Part shown: one piece after another, positions 1-10,514 of the stretch
Numbering within the stretch: the stretch's first letter is position 1
Layout of the letters: each line of letters begins with the position of its first letter
Program-made: the position numbers and the translations under genes
Notes under the pieces: model-generated
What the model was told of the DNA's origin: nothing
What the model saw: the letters and a program-made list of their open reading frames with translations, nothing else
The model's database searches: none
From: Hyperoodon ampullatus
Lineage: Eukaryota; Chordata; Mammalia; Artiodactyla; Ziphiidae
NCBI GenBank assembly: GCA_949752795.1
Contig: OX457070.1
Coordinates: 38,593,185-38,657,184 of the forward strand
Length of the DNA stretch: 64,000 nucleotides
Direction of reading: 5' to 3'

Positions 1-1134
1 CAGCTCTCTTTTTTAGTTTCTCTCTCTCCATCTCTTTCCTCTCTATCTCCACGAGTTACCTCATGTCCTTTCGTCTTGCTTCCCCTTCATCTTTTACTTG
101 TTTTCATTTAAGATGATCCTGTGAAGCCAGGGACGTTCTTTTCTCATCACTTTGAACCTAGTTCAGTGGTAACTAGCTATGTTAATACCTATATATATCA
201 ATTTGAAATGATATACTTTCCTGGTTAATTGAATATATTGATCATTGTGAGATGTTCCTCTTTAACTCAGTGAATGATTTTTGCCTTAAATTCTACTTTG
301 ATATTAATTTAGCTATACCAGTTTATTTTGGTTAGTATTTACATAGTATTTCTTTTTCCATCTTTTCAACCTTTTTGTATGATCATATTCAGTGAGTGTC
401 ATGTAGGTAATATTTTGGCGTTTTGGGTTTTTATCCTGTCTGATAATGTTTCTCTTTTAATTGGAGCATTTTATACATTTGCCTTTTAATGTATTTATGG
501 ATATATTTTGGTTTAAATCTACACTCTTGTATTTGCTTTATATTTATCTCACCTATAGTATTCCATGTTCTCTCCTTTCTTCCTTTCTTTTGGATTTATA
601 ATTTATTATTTCATTTTCTATTTCTATTAGCTTGCTATGTGTTTATGATTATTATAGTTATATTTTTGATGGTAATTATAGTAGTTACTCAAGAGACTTA
701 CCTAAACATGCTTGACATAACAAGTATAAAATGAGAATGTTCATCACTTACTGGTTAAAACAGAGACCCTAGAATACTGTATATTTTTCCCCTTTCAACT
801 TTATGCTATTATTATTGTGAATTTTAATTTATAGATATTTTAAATATTACAAAACAAAATTATTAATATTTCATATAGTAAATACTCATTTAACTTACCC
901 ACATGTTTGCTGTTCCTGTTACTCTTCATGTCTTCCTGCATTTTTAAGCTTCATGTGGGATCATTTTCCTTTTGTGTATAGACATTGCCATTAGTTAAAG
1001 TCTACTGAAACATTCTGTCAGTTACTGTTAGTGTGAAAAATATCTTGATTTCACTATTTTTCAAGGATATTTTACCTGGGTATAGGATTTTAGGATGGCA
1101 GTTATTTTCTTAGCACTTTTAAGATATCATTACA
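1..1134 (-). mobile_element. Old L1 (L1M-type), antisense, first segment
   Basis: The plus strand shows the T-rich antisense look of an old mammalian L1. Around 1010-1130 it has the widely repeated string 'gatattttacctgggtataggattttagg...ggcagtt...ttagcactttt', typical of the 5' part of L1M elements read backwards. The same element resumes after 2271 and again after 3042, so a younger L1 and a SINE have split it. The very T-rich first 900 bases align less surely. No long ORF survives. Family level is fairly sure; subfamily and the left boundary are not. Confidence 0.6.
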
Positions 1135-2271
1135 CAAAGATTAATAAATGGGGTCTAATTAAACTTAAAAGCTTTTGCATAGCAAAGGAAACCATAAACA
1201 AAACAAAAAACCCTCAGAATGGGAGAAAATATTTTCAAATGAAGCAACCGACATAATATATAATATATTTGTAAATGAAGCAACCAACAGAATATATAAA
1301 CAGCTCATACAGCTATTTATATCAAAAAAACAAATAACTCAATCAAAAAATGGGGGGGAAGATCTAACAGACATTTCTCCAAAGAAGACATATAGAGGGC
1401 CAAAAAGCACATGAAAAGATGTTCAGCATCACTAATTATTAGAGAAATGCAAATCAAAACTACAATGAGGTATCACCTCACACTGGTCAGAATGGCCATC
1501 ATCAAAAAATCTACAAAGAGTAAATGCTGGAGAGGGTGTGGAGAAAAGGGAACCCTCCTACATTGTTGGTGGGAATGTAAATTGATACAGCCACTATGGA
1601 AAACAGTATGGAGGTTCCTTATAAAACCAAAAATAGAGCACCATTTGACCCAGCAATCCCACTCTGAGGCATATATCCAGAGAAAACCAGAATTCGAAAG
1701 GATGCATGCACCCCAATGTTCATTGCAACACTATTTACAATAGCCAGGACATGGAAGCAACCTAAATGTCCGTCGACAGAGGAATGGATAAAGAAGATGT
1801 GGTATATGTATATACAATGGACTATTACTCAGCCATAAAAAGGAACGAAATAGTACCATTTGCAGAGATGTGGATGGACCTAGAGACTGTCATACAGAGA
1901 CAAGTAAGTCAGAAAGAGAAAAACAAATATAGTATATTGCTTATGTGCAATCTAGAAGAGTGATACAGATGAACTTATTGGCAAAGCAAAAATAGAGTCA
2001 CAGATGTAGAGAATAAACTTACAGTTACCAAGGGGAAAGGTGGGTGGGACAAATTGTGAGATTGGGATTGACATATATACACCACTATGTATAAAATAGG
2101 TAACTAATGAGAACCTACTGTTTAGCACAGGGAACTCTACTCAGTGATCTGTGGTGACCTAAATGGGAAGGACAGCTAAAAAAGAGTGGATATACGTATA
2201 ACTGATTCACTTTATTGTACAGCAGAAACTAACACGACATTGTAAAGCAACTATACTCCAATAAAAAAAAA
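1135..2271 (+). mobile_element. 5'-truncated L1 retrotransposon, ORF2 tail and 3' UTR
   Basis: A sense L1 starts near 'aataaatggggtctaattaaac', inside the ORF2 region, and ends in 'ctccaataaaa' plus a short A tail. It encodes the C-terminal ORF2 region in broken frames. The cysteine-rich stretch [20 protein letters not shown] (about 1530-1590) is clear, a CCHC-like pattern found at the ORF2 C terminus. Internal stops and frameshifts show it is dead. A duplication at 1260-1290 repeats 'aatgaagcaacc'. The flanks 'gatatcattaca' and 'ggtattcttaca' may be a decayed TSD. It sits within the old antisense L1. Confidence 0.9.
1411..1963 (+). pseudogene. L1 ORF2 C-terminal remnant
   Basis: Two frames (1411-1743 and 1766-1963) together cover the ORF2 end: the [17 protein letters not shown] region, the Cys/His region, then a frame break near 1743. 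After it comes [20 protein letters not shown], the usual run near the ORF2 C terminus. The reverse transcriptase and endonuclease domains are absent because the copy is 5'-truncated. No function is expected. Confidence 0.85.
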
Positions 2272-2835
2272 GGTATTCTTACATTATTGTCAGGCTTGTG
2301 CTGCCTCTGATGGGAAGTCAGATTCGTGAATTCTGTTTTTGCTTCTGTAGTTTTTCTTGTTTTTATTCAAAGACCCCTCTTTTTTATTAATCATCACTTT
2401 TTTTTTCTGATGAGTAGGTAAGATATTTTTTTAAAATTATATGGTATTTATTCTGCTTGATAGTCATAGTAAGTGCTTCTTGAATTTGTGCTTTTTTGTG
2501 TGTTTCAGCAGCTTTGGAAAATGCTTTTAAATATTGCTCTTCCTCCATTCTCTTTCTCTTCTTCTATGACCAGAGTTATATTACTTAGACCTTGTCTCAT
2601 GTAGTAAGTCTCATGCAATAAGTCTTGATTTATTATTGTATACTCTTTTTTCTATTTTCCATCCTTTTATCTTTCAGTGCTTTGTTCTGGACATCTGACT
2701 TATTTTGTAGTTTACCAATTAACTTTTCAATTGTATTTCATCTGTTGTTAAAACCTTCCATTTATTTAAAGATTGTAGTTATTATAGTTTTTAGTTTTAG
2801 TATTGTATTTTTTAGTGTCTTTATTTCCATCTTTT
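2272..2835 (-). mobile_element. Old L1 (L1M-type), antisense, second segment
   Basis: Continuation of the old antisense element after the sense L1. Matching cues are 'cctctgatgggaagtca' right at the junction and 'aaatattgctcttcctccattctctttctc' with the T-rich run after it, both typical of the L1M 5' half read backwards. The SINE at 2836-3042 interrupts it. Confidence 0.6.
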
Positions 2836-3042
2836 TTTTTTTTTTTTTTTGCGGTACGCGGGCCTCTCACTGTTGTGGCCTCTCCCGTTGCGGAGCACAG
2901 GCTCCGGACGCGCAGGCCCAGTGGCCATGGCTCACGGGCCCAGCCGCTCCACGGCACGTGAGATCTTCCTGGACCGGGGCACGAACCCGCGTCCCCTGCA
3001 TCGGCAGGCGGACTCTCAACCACTGCGCCACCAGGGAAGCCC
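2836..3042 (-). mobile_element. CHR-type tRNA-derived SINE, short form
   Basis: On the minus strand the element starts GGGCTTCCCTGGTGGCGCAG and has an A box and a B box (GGTTCGTGCCC). It ends in GCGTACCGC followed by a poly-A tail, seen here as poly-T at 2833-2850. A TSD of about 14 bp, 'tatttccatctttt', flanks it at 2822-2835 and 3043-3056. The TSD is intact, so the insertion is fairly young. The ORFs across it are shared by every copy and are not genes. Confidence 0.95.
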
Positions 3043-3740
3043 TATTTCCATCTTTTTAAAGGAGTTTCCAGTTGATTGTTAGAATTTTCTATTTTGGCTT
3101 TAAATACTTTGAATATATTAAGCATAGTTATTGTAAAGTCTGTGTCTGATAACTATTTTCTAGGTCCTATTGTATGTATGGTTGTTTTTGATTGAGTACC
3201 AGGTATTGCATATGAAAAAAAACTAGGGTTAATTTGAGGCTTAGCATAATGGTATCTTACTCTAGAGAGGATTTAATTTATTTCCTACTGGAAGCTAGCA
3301 ACCCTTAGAAATCCAAGATCACCTTAATCTGATCAGGGTGGATGGGTCAAATATGGCTCCTGGTCCCTGTGAGGACTGGTTTATTTTTGATTCAACCTTA
3401 CTCCTAGGATAAGGTTATGTCCCTTAAGTGTCCCAACCCCCCTATTAGGGATTTGCTAGTCCCTCCATCTTGGTGGGTCCTGAGCCAAATTTTTTTCCTA
3501 TCTGCAAGACAGTCTATCAAAAGGTCTGTTAAGTTTCACACCTGTCAGCCACCTATACTGGAGTTGGCTCAGACCCTAGAGTCTGGGTAAAAGTAGCCTC
3601 ACATGCCAGACTGACTTTTCTGGATTTCCTGTTATTTTTTGGACTAGGTCCTGCAGTTCTTCCCTGTCTTGGAACATCTCTAGTTCCAGATAATTTTTAC
3701 ATATTGCCCAGATTTTCTGATTGTCCTCTGCATGAAGGTT
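3043..3740 (-). mobile_element. Old L1 5' region, antisense, third segment
   Basis: The sequence 'tttccagttgattgttagaattttctattttggctttaaatactttgaa...gtaaagtctgtgtctgataa' matches the L1M 5' region in antisense. The stretch 3220-3740 resembles the L1M 5' UTR seen again at 38000-38760. The right boundary is a guess. Confidence 0.5.
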
Positions 3741-4639
3741 TGTCCAAGTTTCCTAGTCTGCCAATACAAGCAGGCACGGCTGTTATGTTGCTGTGTAGTC
3801 CTGGACAAATCATTTTCTGTCTCTAGACCTCAGGTTTCACATCTATTGATATAAGGGTTAGACTGGAAGACTTTCCCAATACTTCTCTCAGCCTTATTCT
3901 TGATCTGTTGTCTGTATGCATCAGCACTGTGGGTTAGACGGTCAGGTTTTACAGGGAAGGCTCAGTTCTTCCTACATAGTGCTGGCATCCTGCCCCACCT
4001 GGTCAAGGTAACTAGAAAGGCTTTGGAATGATGGCGATGAGCATGTTTGCTACTTTTGGGAGATGGAAAACATGTACTATAATGCTAGAATACAGCTAGC
4101 TTGCAATAAGTACCCTACTTTCCATGTTGGTGTGAAATGTAGGCAGGGATGTTTCATTTTTCTCTCAAACCAGAAATAGGAAGGATTCCCCAGGGCTATT
4201 TATCACAGTCAGAGGGAGATAAATAAAGAACAGGGATGTTGTTAATTTACTCAGACTCCAAATTCCAAGTCCCTTTGATGGAGCAGGGGTACTGGGGGAG
4301 CCCTGATGCAAGATTTCTGGTGAACTATCTGGAGGGTCTGCCACTCATCTTAGCCTACATGAGCTTGTGCGCACATGCGCGCACGCTGTACACACACACA
4401 CACACACACACACCCAAACATGTGTGCCTAATGATGACCACATTACAACTGGACACATCTGGTGGGAAGAGTTTCCAACGGGAATTTCAAAGCACTATCA
4501 CTTTCATTCTAAAGGGCCAATTTAGTTACATTTTGCCTCTGGTTCTTCATTTTGAAGAGTGCTTAGAACATTAATTCGTTTTTCATATACTTCTGTAGCA
4601 TTCCAGCTCTGAGAAAAAAGTTCTTACAGTACTATGTTA
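3741..4639. other. Mostly unique non-coding DNA with a MIR-like piece
   Basis: About 3785-3900 carries a MIR-like core in sense orientation ('ctgtgtagtcctggacaaatcattttctgtctctagacctcag'). The rest shows no recognisable element except the CA repeat near 4390. The 112-aa frame at 4236-4574 spans the CA repeat and is not a convincing gene. Confidence 0.5.
4367..4414. repeat. Alternating purine-pyrimidine tract with (CA)n
   Basis: A run of GTGCGCACATGCGCGCACGC leads into TGTACACAC... with about 12 CA units (4390-4413). The whole 48 bp is nearly perfectly alternating purine/pyrimidine, the pattern that favours left-handed Z-DNA. Confidence 0.9.
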
Positions 4640-4830
4640 GCTTCCTTTGGGTTAAGAGCACAGAATCTGGGGCCAAATGGCCTGGGTTCAAATTCTGCCT
4701 CCTCCATATACAAGCAGTTAAACCTGGGACACATTTCCTTGTGCCTTGGTTCCCTCATTTATAAAATGAAGGTAATGAATAGCACCTGCTTCATAGGGCT
4801 GGTGTGAGGATTCAATGAGTTTCTCCACGT
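4640..4830 (+). mobile_element. MIR SINE
   Basis: It has the MIR order in sense: 'gttaagagcacagaatctgg', 'gcctgggttcaaattctgcc', then the core 'cctcatttataaaatgaaggtaat', then 'catagggctggtgtgaggattcaatgag'. An old mammal-wide SINE; no TSD is visible. Confidence 0.85.
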
Positions 4831-5059
4831 GACGTGCGTAGAAGGGTGAGCTGTTGATTGGGGTAACTGATGTGTTAACCCTTCTGTGCTTGCATCTCTG
4901 CGTGTGTAACCCACAAAGGCCCACAAGCCTGTAGGTGAGGTGAACTGGGTAGAGTACTGGCTTCAGGGTCATGAGACCCACTGCTGTGTTAGATTACTTT
5001 TTGGATTAACTTCCAAAATGTCGGACCTCAGTTCAGTCCTCAAACCTTTCCTGTCAAAT

Positions 5060-5160
5060 TGGACAGTTACATGCTAGTCTACCTCACAGGGTGGATCTCA
5101 GATGAAGTGATGGATGTAGACATCTTGTGCAAAAGCACTAAGTGCTGTATAAATGTGAGG
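5060..5160 (+). mobile_element. MIR-family tail fragment
   Basis: 'agtctacctcacagggtggatctcagatgaagtgatggatgt...aagcactaagtgctgtataaatgtgag' looks like the 3' half of a MIR/MIR3 element in sense. Short and diverged. Confidence 0.55.
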
Positions 5161-5608
5161 GACTGTCACTAACAGTGACGGAAAAGCCATGATCCTCTGT
5201 AGGGATGGATGAAATGGAGAGGCTGCAGGAGAGGGGGTGGTTCCAACATTTTACTTGAGTTTCCAAGCTTGTTCTGCTTCTGCATGACTCGACTCTCAGC
5301 ATTCCCAGCACACGGACTATCCATGGAAGGGATTTTGATGGGCCCTTAGGGTCAGTCTTGTATTCCATTTCTCTTCTCCCAGGGTCTTGTCCTGGAGACC
5401 CTGAACTTGGTCTCTGCCAGTGTGTCTATTTGGCCTAGCAAGGAGAATCCAGGCCCTTGCTCTTGGGAGTGAGCAGGAGGATTAAAAGCCCCTCTGGAGT
5501 GACGATGTGGGACAGTAATTGTGGCACGGGAAGGACCGGGTGTTGGGGACCAGACAGGGTGTGATCAGAGCCCTGAGGTGGGCACAAGGTAAAGGTCAGG
5601 GTAGGTGA
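5161..5608. other. Unique non-coding DNA
   Basis: No repeat or gene recognised. The short minus-strand frames (5138-5368 and 5435-5638) show no familiar domain. Confidence 0.5.
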
Positions 5609-6052
5609 TGTATTGGTTTCCTCTGGCTGCTGTAACACACTACCAAACAGACTGTACTATTATTCTCTTACAGGTCTGGAGGCCAGAAGTCTGAAATCGG
5701 TATTACCATGCTGAAATCAAGATGTCAGCAGGCTCATGCTCCCGTCGAGGGCTTTAGGGACGAATGTGCTCCTTGCCTCTTCCATCTCCTGGTGGCTAGG
5801 GGTATTCCTTGGCTACTGGCCACGTCGCTCCAGTCTCTGCCTCCATGGTCACTTGGCTTTCTTCTCTTCTTTCTTCTGCCACTTTCTTAGAAGGACACTT
5901 GTGATGGCGTCTAGGGCCCACACAGATAATCCAGGATAATGTCCTCATCTCACTGTTCTTAATCATTATCTGCAAAGATACTTTTCCCCAAGAAGGTAAC
6001 ATTTCTAGATTCCAGGGATTAAAATGAGGATATCTCTTGGGGGATATCACTG
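5609..6052 (+). mobile_element. MLT1-type LTR (ERVL-MaLR)
   Basis: It starts with TGTATTGGTTTCCTCTGGCTGCTGTAACA and continues in MLT1 order: 'aggtctggaggccagaagtctgaaatc', 'tgtcagcaggctcatgctcc', 'ggacacttgtgatggcgtctagggccca', 'gataatccaggataatgtcctcatctca', ending near 'gggattaaaatgaggatatctcttggggg'. No internal retroviral region adjoins, so it is a solo LTR. A related LTR lies in the opposite orientation at 7322-7770. Confidence 0.88.
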
Positions 6053-6227
6053 GGCGGGGAATAGGGAAAGCAGGAGACAGGCCCACATAGGGGATGCCCA
6101 GAATGAAGGCATTAGGAATCAGGGGACCTGTCCCAATGGGGCAGAAGAAATTAGGCAAAATGGGAAAGCAACATATCTAAGGGGTAACAAAGAAACCTTT
6201 ATAACTGCCTGAATTACAGTAGACACT

Positions 6228-6345
6228 GAATGAAATAATGATATTCATCAAATACCTACTAAGTGCCAGGCACTGTTCTAAGGGGCTGGAAAGAAAGCAG
6301 CAGGAAATTTGCATCATTAAGCAAATGAATGAATAAATGAATGAA
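6228..6345. mobile_element. L2/MIR-like fragment with AATG-rich end
   Basis: 'caaatacctactaagtgccaggcactgttctaagg' is the common motif shared by L2 and antisense MIR. It is followed by 'aatgaatgaataaatgaatgaataa'. Family and orientation are left open. Confidence 0.45.
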
Positions 6346-6539
6346 TAACTGAGGACATTCTTTGCTTAGCAAGGAAGGTCTTTGTTTCTTGTTAGACTAG
6401 GTATCAAGACCCTCAAGAACAGCTGACTGAGGATGTGCAGTTAGAGATCAGAGCAGGTGCTCTGGCTGGAGTAGGGTGTGTGCAGGGGAAGAAGGCCTGC
6501 CATCACCCAGCCAGAGGAGGGAAAGGGGTTTATTTAACT

Positions 6540-6704
6540 GGGTGGTTCTTGGCCCAAGCTGCACATTGATCATCTGGGGAGCTTTTATCAAATGCCCATA
6601 CCAACCCCCAGAGATGCTGATTCAATTGGTCAGGGTGGACTGGGCATCGAAGCAGTGTAAGCTCCCCAAGTGATTCTAATGTGCAGCCAGGGACGAGAAA
6701 CAGG
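6540..6704 (+). mobile_element. MER20 (hAT-Charlie DNA transposon, non-autonomous)
   Basis: The element is nearly palindromic, as MER20 is. The left end is 'tggttcttggcccaagctgcacattgatcatctggggagctttta', the middle 'ccccagagatgctgattcaattggtcagggtgg', and the right end 'agctccccaagtgattctaatgtgcagccagggacgagaaac'. It is essentially full length. Confidence 0.88.
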
Positions 6705-6721
6705 GTTAACATGTCTTTGTG

Positions 6722-6950
6722 CTGATTGCCTTATGATTTGGAGTCAGACCTGGCTGCAAAACAAGGCTGAGTCCCTTTAAGCTGTGTGATCTTGGGCATA
6801 TTTTGTAACTTCTCCGGGTCTCCATTTACTCATCTATAAAATGGGGATAACAGTACTTATCATATACATCTCCCTAAGGATTAAAGAAGAAAATATTTGC
6901 AGAGTGCTGAAAGTGATGCCTGGTACATGGTGAGTACTGAGATATTATCC
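6722..6950 (+). mobile_element. MIR SINE
   Basis: Nearly full-length MIR in sense: 'gatttggagtcagacctgg', 'ctgtgtgatcttgggcatattttgtaacttctc', 'tactcatctataaaatggggataacagtact', 'gtgatgcctggtacatggtgagtac'. Confidence 0.85.
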
Positions 6951-7085
6951 TTACAGCCTTTCACTAAGTTATGGATTAGTGTGCCCATTTCATAGATTTG
7001 GGAGTTGAGGCTTAGACACATCCAGTTAACTTGTTCAGAGCCACATTGGTAGTAAATGGTAGATATAAGATTTAGCCCATACCGC
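6951..7085 (-). mobile_element. MIR SINE fragment, antisense
   Basis: 'gtgtgcccatttcatagatttgggagttgaggcttagacacatccagttaacttgttcagagccacattggtagtaaatgg' is the MIR core read backwards. It abuts the sense MIR at 6722-6950, so two MIRs lie tail to tail. Confidence 0.75.
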
Positions 7086-7321
7086 CTTTTATGACCTAAT
7101 TCTACCCATTATTTTTGACAGTGGTGCATTAAAACCCAGCCACCCCACTCTCTTCCCTTTGACCTCTGTGGCTGTGAATGAGCTGGCGACTGCTGCTGCT
7201 TGTCTGTTAAGACCCTGGTTTCCCCTGAACACCTAGGAATTTAAGGTGGGAGAGAAGCCCACCCCACCTTCCCTCTTGGCTCCATCTCTTACTCTGATAT
7301 AAGGTAGACATAAGATCACTG

Positions 7322-7770
7322 TAGGCTAAATAATGGCCCTCCAAAGATACCAGGTCCTGATTCCTGGAACCTGTGAACATTATCTTATATGGCAAAGTCT
7401 TTGCAGATGTGATTAAGGATTTTGAGATTAGAAAGTTTTTCTGGATTATGCAGGTGGGGGGCCCTGGGCCCTAAATACTATCACAAGTGTCCTTTTAAGA
7501 AAGGCAGAGAGAGATCTGACACATACAGAGGAGAATAAGATGTGACTGTGGAGCCAGCTATCGGAGTGATGTGGCCACAAGCCGAGGAATGCCCTCAGCC
7601 ACCAGAAACTGTAAGAATGGATTCTCTCCTGGTTTCTCCAAAGGGAGTCTTGGCCCCGTGTTACTAGTTTTGGACTTCTAGCCTCTAGAACTGTGAAAGA
7701 ATAAATTGCTGCTGTTTTAAGCTACCCAATACATGGTAATTTGTTATTACAGCCACAGGAAACTAATACC
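7322..7770 (-). mobile_element. MLT1-type LTR (ERVL-MaLR), antisense
   Basis: Reverse-complement MLT1 order: 'ataccaggtcctgattcctggaacctgtgaacattatcttatatggcaaa', 'ctttgcagatgtgattaagg', 'ctggattatgcaggtgggg', 'tcacaagtgtccttttaag', 'aggaatgccctcagccacc', 'tctagaactgtgaaagaataaattgctgctgttttaagctaccca', ending 'ggaaactaatacc'. Solo LTR, inverted relative to 5609-6052. Confidence 0.88.
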
Positions 7771-8981
7771 GGAGGTTCTCTGTGGTGGTACCTTCAAGTC
7801 ACAGCAAACCCAGTGGGAGTCTGCTCACTTCTTTTTTGGGTGCCTGATTGCTGCCTCCTACTGCTGGGCCATCAGGGCCTTAGGGAAGCTCGTGCACCTG
7901 TAGCGCTGGACGGCAGGCAGAGTTGCCTCACCCTCACACCCCTGCCCTTTCCCACCACCTGAGCTTCTGGTCAGGAGTGGATGTGAGTCCTCTCATCGAC
8001 TCTGCTGCAGGAGGGAGACGCCCTGTCCAAGAGGTGGGGTGGGCATGCAGAGCCAAAGAGGCTGACAGGCTCCCATTCCCGGCCCCTCTTTGACATTGAG
8101 CGTCCCCAGTCCAGCTTACCCCCATCTTCCCAGCCCTGTTGCTCAAGGGCAAGTGCTTTCTGGAACCGTTTTACTCAGTGCACTGGGAACAAAGGAGAAA
8201 CCAAATGCCTTGCTTAGGAGCTACCCATATGGAGGAGGCAAGGCTAGGCCCAGTGACAGGATAATTGCTTAAATGTCTGCTTTAAGTATAAAGGCAGACT
8301 CTACCTCCAGCTGGAGTTCAGGTTCCCACAGGTCATGAAAACAAAGAGGGGAATGGGAGAAGTAAAGAGGAATAGAAATGGAAACGATTAGGAAAGATTG
8401 CCACCACTTACAGTGGGGGAGGGGGGGAGTTGGGAATTAACCCTTTTGGGATTGTGCACGTGGGGTGTGGGCTCCCAGCTCTTGGCTTTCCTTCTCAGGC
8501 TGGGAAAACTGGAGGCCTGAGCCCATGGGCGAAACGCTCTGCTCCAGGGCAGCTCTCCCAGGACCTGGAGAAGAGGCTGGTGGGGCTTGTCCAGGCGCTG
8601 GGCTGTGGGCAGTGTGAGTTGGTAATGGCTTTGCGTGGTCGCGCTGAGTTTGTGGGCAGCACATGCACCGTTCCATCGTACTTTTATCAGAACCCCTCCT
8701 TTTCCCTCTGCCACTTGAGCCCGTCTTATTTCCTGGCGGGTGAAGCCTCCTTACTTACGCTTCATGCTTCTGCTGACCCGGCGCTCTGGCACTCCTTTGC
8801 TGGGGGTGGGCTCTCTCTGCACTCACTCCCACAGCATCCTCTGTTTCTTCTTTGCAATCCTCAGTATGTTGGTAATTGTTAACTTAATTGTAGTGATCTT
8901 ATCTCCTCAATTCTAAGAAGCATAGGTTTTCACATTTCTGAATTAAGGCCTGCCTTACAATCAATCGGCATATTTAAGGGG
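7771..8981. other. Unique GC-richer non-coding DNA
   Basis: No repeat recognised. The longest frame, 8430-8882 (+, 150 aa), has overlapping frames of similar quality on the other strand and no familiar domain. I treat it as chance in GC-rich DNA. Confidence 0.5.
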
Positions 8982-9437
8982 TGTATTAGACATGGTTCCC
9001 CAGAGAAATAGAACCAATAGGATATATATATCCTATTATAGATCATATCCTATCTATATAGTTATATCCCGTCTCTATCTCTATCTCTAGGTATATAGAG
9101 AGAGATTTTAAGGAAGTGGCTCACGTGATTGTGGAAGCTGGCAAGCCTAAACTTTGCGGGGCAGAACAGCAGCCTGGAAACTTGGGCAGGCTTTTTGTAT
9201 CGCAGTCTCGAAGCACCATTCCTTTTTCTCTGGGAAGCCTTAGTCTTCACCCTTAAGGGCTTCAACCGATTGGGTCTACCTGTATTGTAGAGGGTACTCT
9301 GCTTTGCTTAGAGCCAACTGATGGTAACTGTTGATCACACCTAACAATTACCTTCACAGCAACATCTAGACTAGTGTTTGACCAAACAGCTGGGCACCAT
9401 AGCCTAGCCAAGCTGACACATGTAATTAACCACTACA
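8982..9437 (-). mobile_element. Old LTR-like repeat, antisense, with TA-rich segment
   Basis: The ends are TGTATTAGACATGG and ...ACCACTACA, i.e. TG...CA. The order 'ccccagagaaatagaaccaatagga', TA/TCTA microsatellite, 'aggaagtggctcacgtgattgtggaagctggcaag', 'tcacagcaacatctagactagtgtttgaccaaa', 'ctagccaagctgacacatgtaattaacc' belongs to a common mammal-wide repeat. The same family occurs in sense at 51686-52172. I do not assign the family name. Confidence 0.75.
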
Positions 9438-9449
9438 GTGGGATAGTCA

Positions 9450-9477
9450 TTTGTTTGTTTGTTTGTTTGTTTGTTTT
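9450..9477. repeat. (TTTG)n microsatellite
   Basis: About seven TTTG units in a row, 12 bases after the LTR-like element. Confidence 0.9.
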
Positions 9478-9544
9478 TATTCATTCACTCCCTCCTCCAA
9501 AAAATGTACTATAAAAGTATGTACAGTCTCGGTGAATGTCTTAA

Positions 9545-9655
9545 GCACTGGGCTATAATGGCATTTGTTTTGAGTCTGCCCTTCAGTAGGCTGTGGGCTT
9601 GATGAAGGCAGGGGTCATACCTGTTTGTTCACCACAGCATCCTCAGTATCGGTAA
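9545..9655 (+). mobile_element. L2-like 3' tail
   Basis: 'gtgggcttgatgaaggcaggggtcatacctgtttgttcaccacagcatcctcagtatcg' matches the usual L2 3'-end pattern (gaggcaggg...ttcactg..atccccag). Short and diverged. Confidence 0.5.
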
Positions 9656-10514
9656 CCCCTTTGACCGGCCGCTTGGCTAAGCAGTAAACGATTTGGATTT
9701 GGGTGCTCCTCTGACTTTTAATTTCCTCCCTTTGGGAGTGTCACAGGACCTTTCTCCACTTCCTTTTCCCTTTTGTGCAGATTGCATACTCCTTTTCTTC
9801 TCTCCATCTCCCTGTCCCCCATCCCTTTTATTTGGCTAATGCTCTGTGCCTAATCACGTTAGCCAGCATTGGCATTATAGAGATGTTTGCAATCCAGCCC
9901 AGGTCTGATTATGAGCTTCAGCAGCCCGAGGCTACTTTAAGAATGTGTTGATTGGTAGGGGTTGGGGAGGCCCCAGAGGGGGCCAGCATTTTTGGCTGAT
10001 GGAGCTGCCCACATGTGTGTCTGGGCACCGCAAGAGAGCCCTGGCTGCTTGGGTTTTGGTTCTCTCCTTGATCAGGCTCCTGGTGGGGTATTTATCCTGG
10101 CTGGGTGTCTAAGCCCTTCCTGATTGTATTAAGCCTCATGAAAGTGAGGCCCCAAACAATCCAGCTAGTGTGGCTAGTGCTGTAACCACAGCAAAGTGTG
10201 CCCTGTATTTCTTGTCATTCTCTGTTTAAGCTCATTTCAACTTTCTCCCAACACTGGGAGTATAAAGAAACTGCCACGTGTTTCTTTGGTTTGCAAGCAT
10301 TACCTCATTTCCCTTGTCTCGGGTATTAATTCAGAAATATTTATTAAGCGATTTCAGGATTTGGGGCAATTTTGAAAGCATTCAGTTCAAATTCCAAGAA
10401 GGATGCCATGGGTTTAAAGGAAATTAGCTACCTCTCCCCTTCTCTCCATTTTCTCAAAAGCACCCTGTATTTTCCTTTAGAGCATTTTGCTTTCTTGTCA
10501 TTGTTGCCTTAATT
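9656..10514. other. Unique DNA, possible conserved block
   Basis: No repeat is recognised. The stretch 9840-10230 has the look of constrained DNA: balanced composition and motifs such as 'aaccaca' (RUNX-like), 'tggggtatttatcctgg', 'taatcacgtta' and repeated 'gtgtggcta/ctagtg'. This impression needs alignment to confirm. Confidence 0.35.

Noticed and set aside
2836..3042. tRNA gene suggested by A and B boxes in the SINE heads
   Set aside because: The boxes belong to the tRNA-derived SINE promoter; no complete cloverleaf of a functional tRNA is seen.
2625..3082. ORFs of 77-144 aa on both strands (similar ones near 11150-11615, 25472-25957, 31740-32298, 35387-35899, 63121-63447)
   Set aside because: They are frames through the CHR SINEs. 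The same peptide text recurs at every SINE copy and on both strands, so they are by-products of the repeat.
8430..8882. 150-aa plus-strand ORF in GC-rich unique DNA
   Set aside because: No domain, signal peptide or splice context, and overlapping frames of 108 and 79 aa on the opposite strand. Long chance frames are expected in GC-rich DNA.
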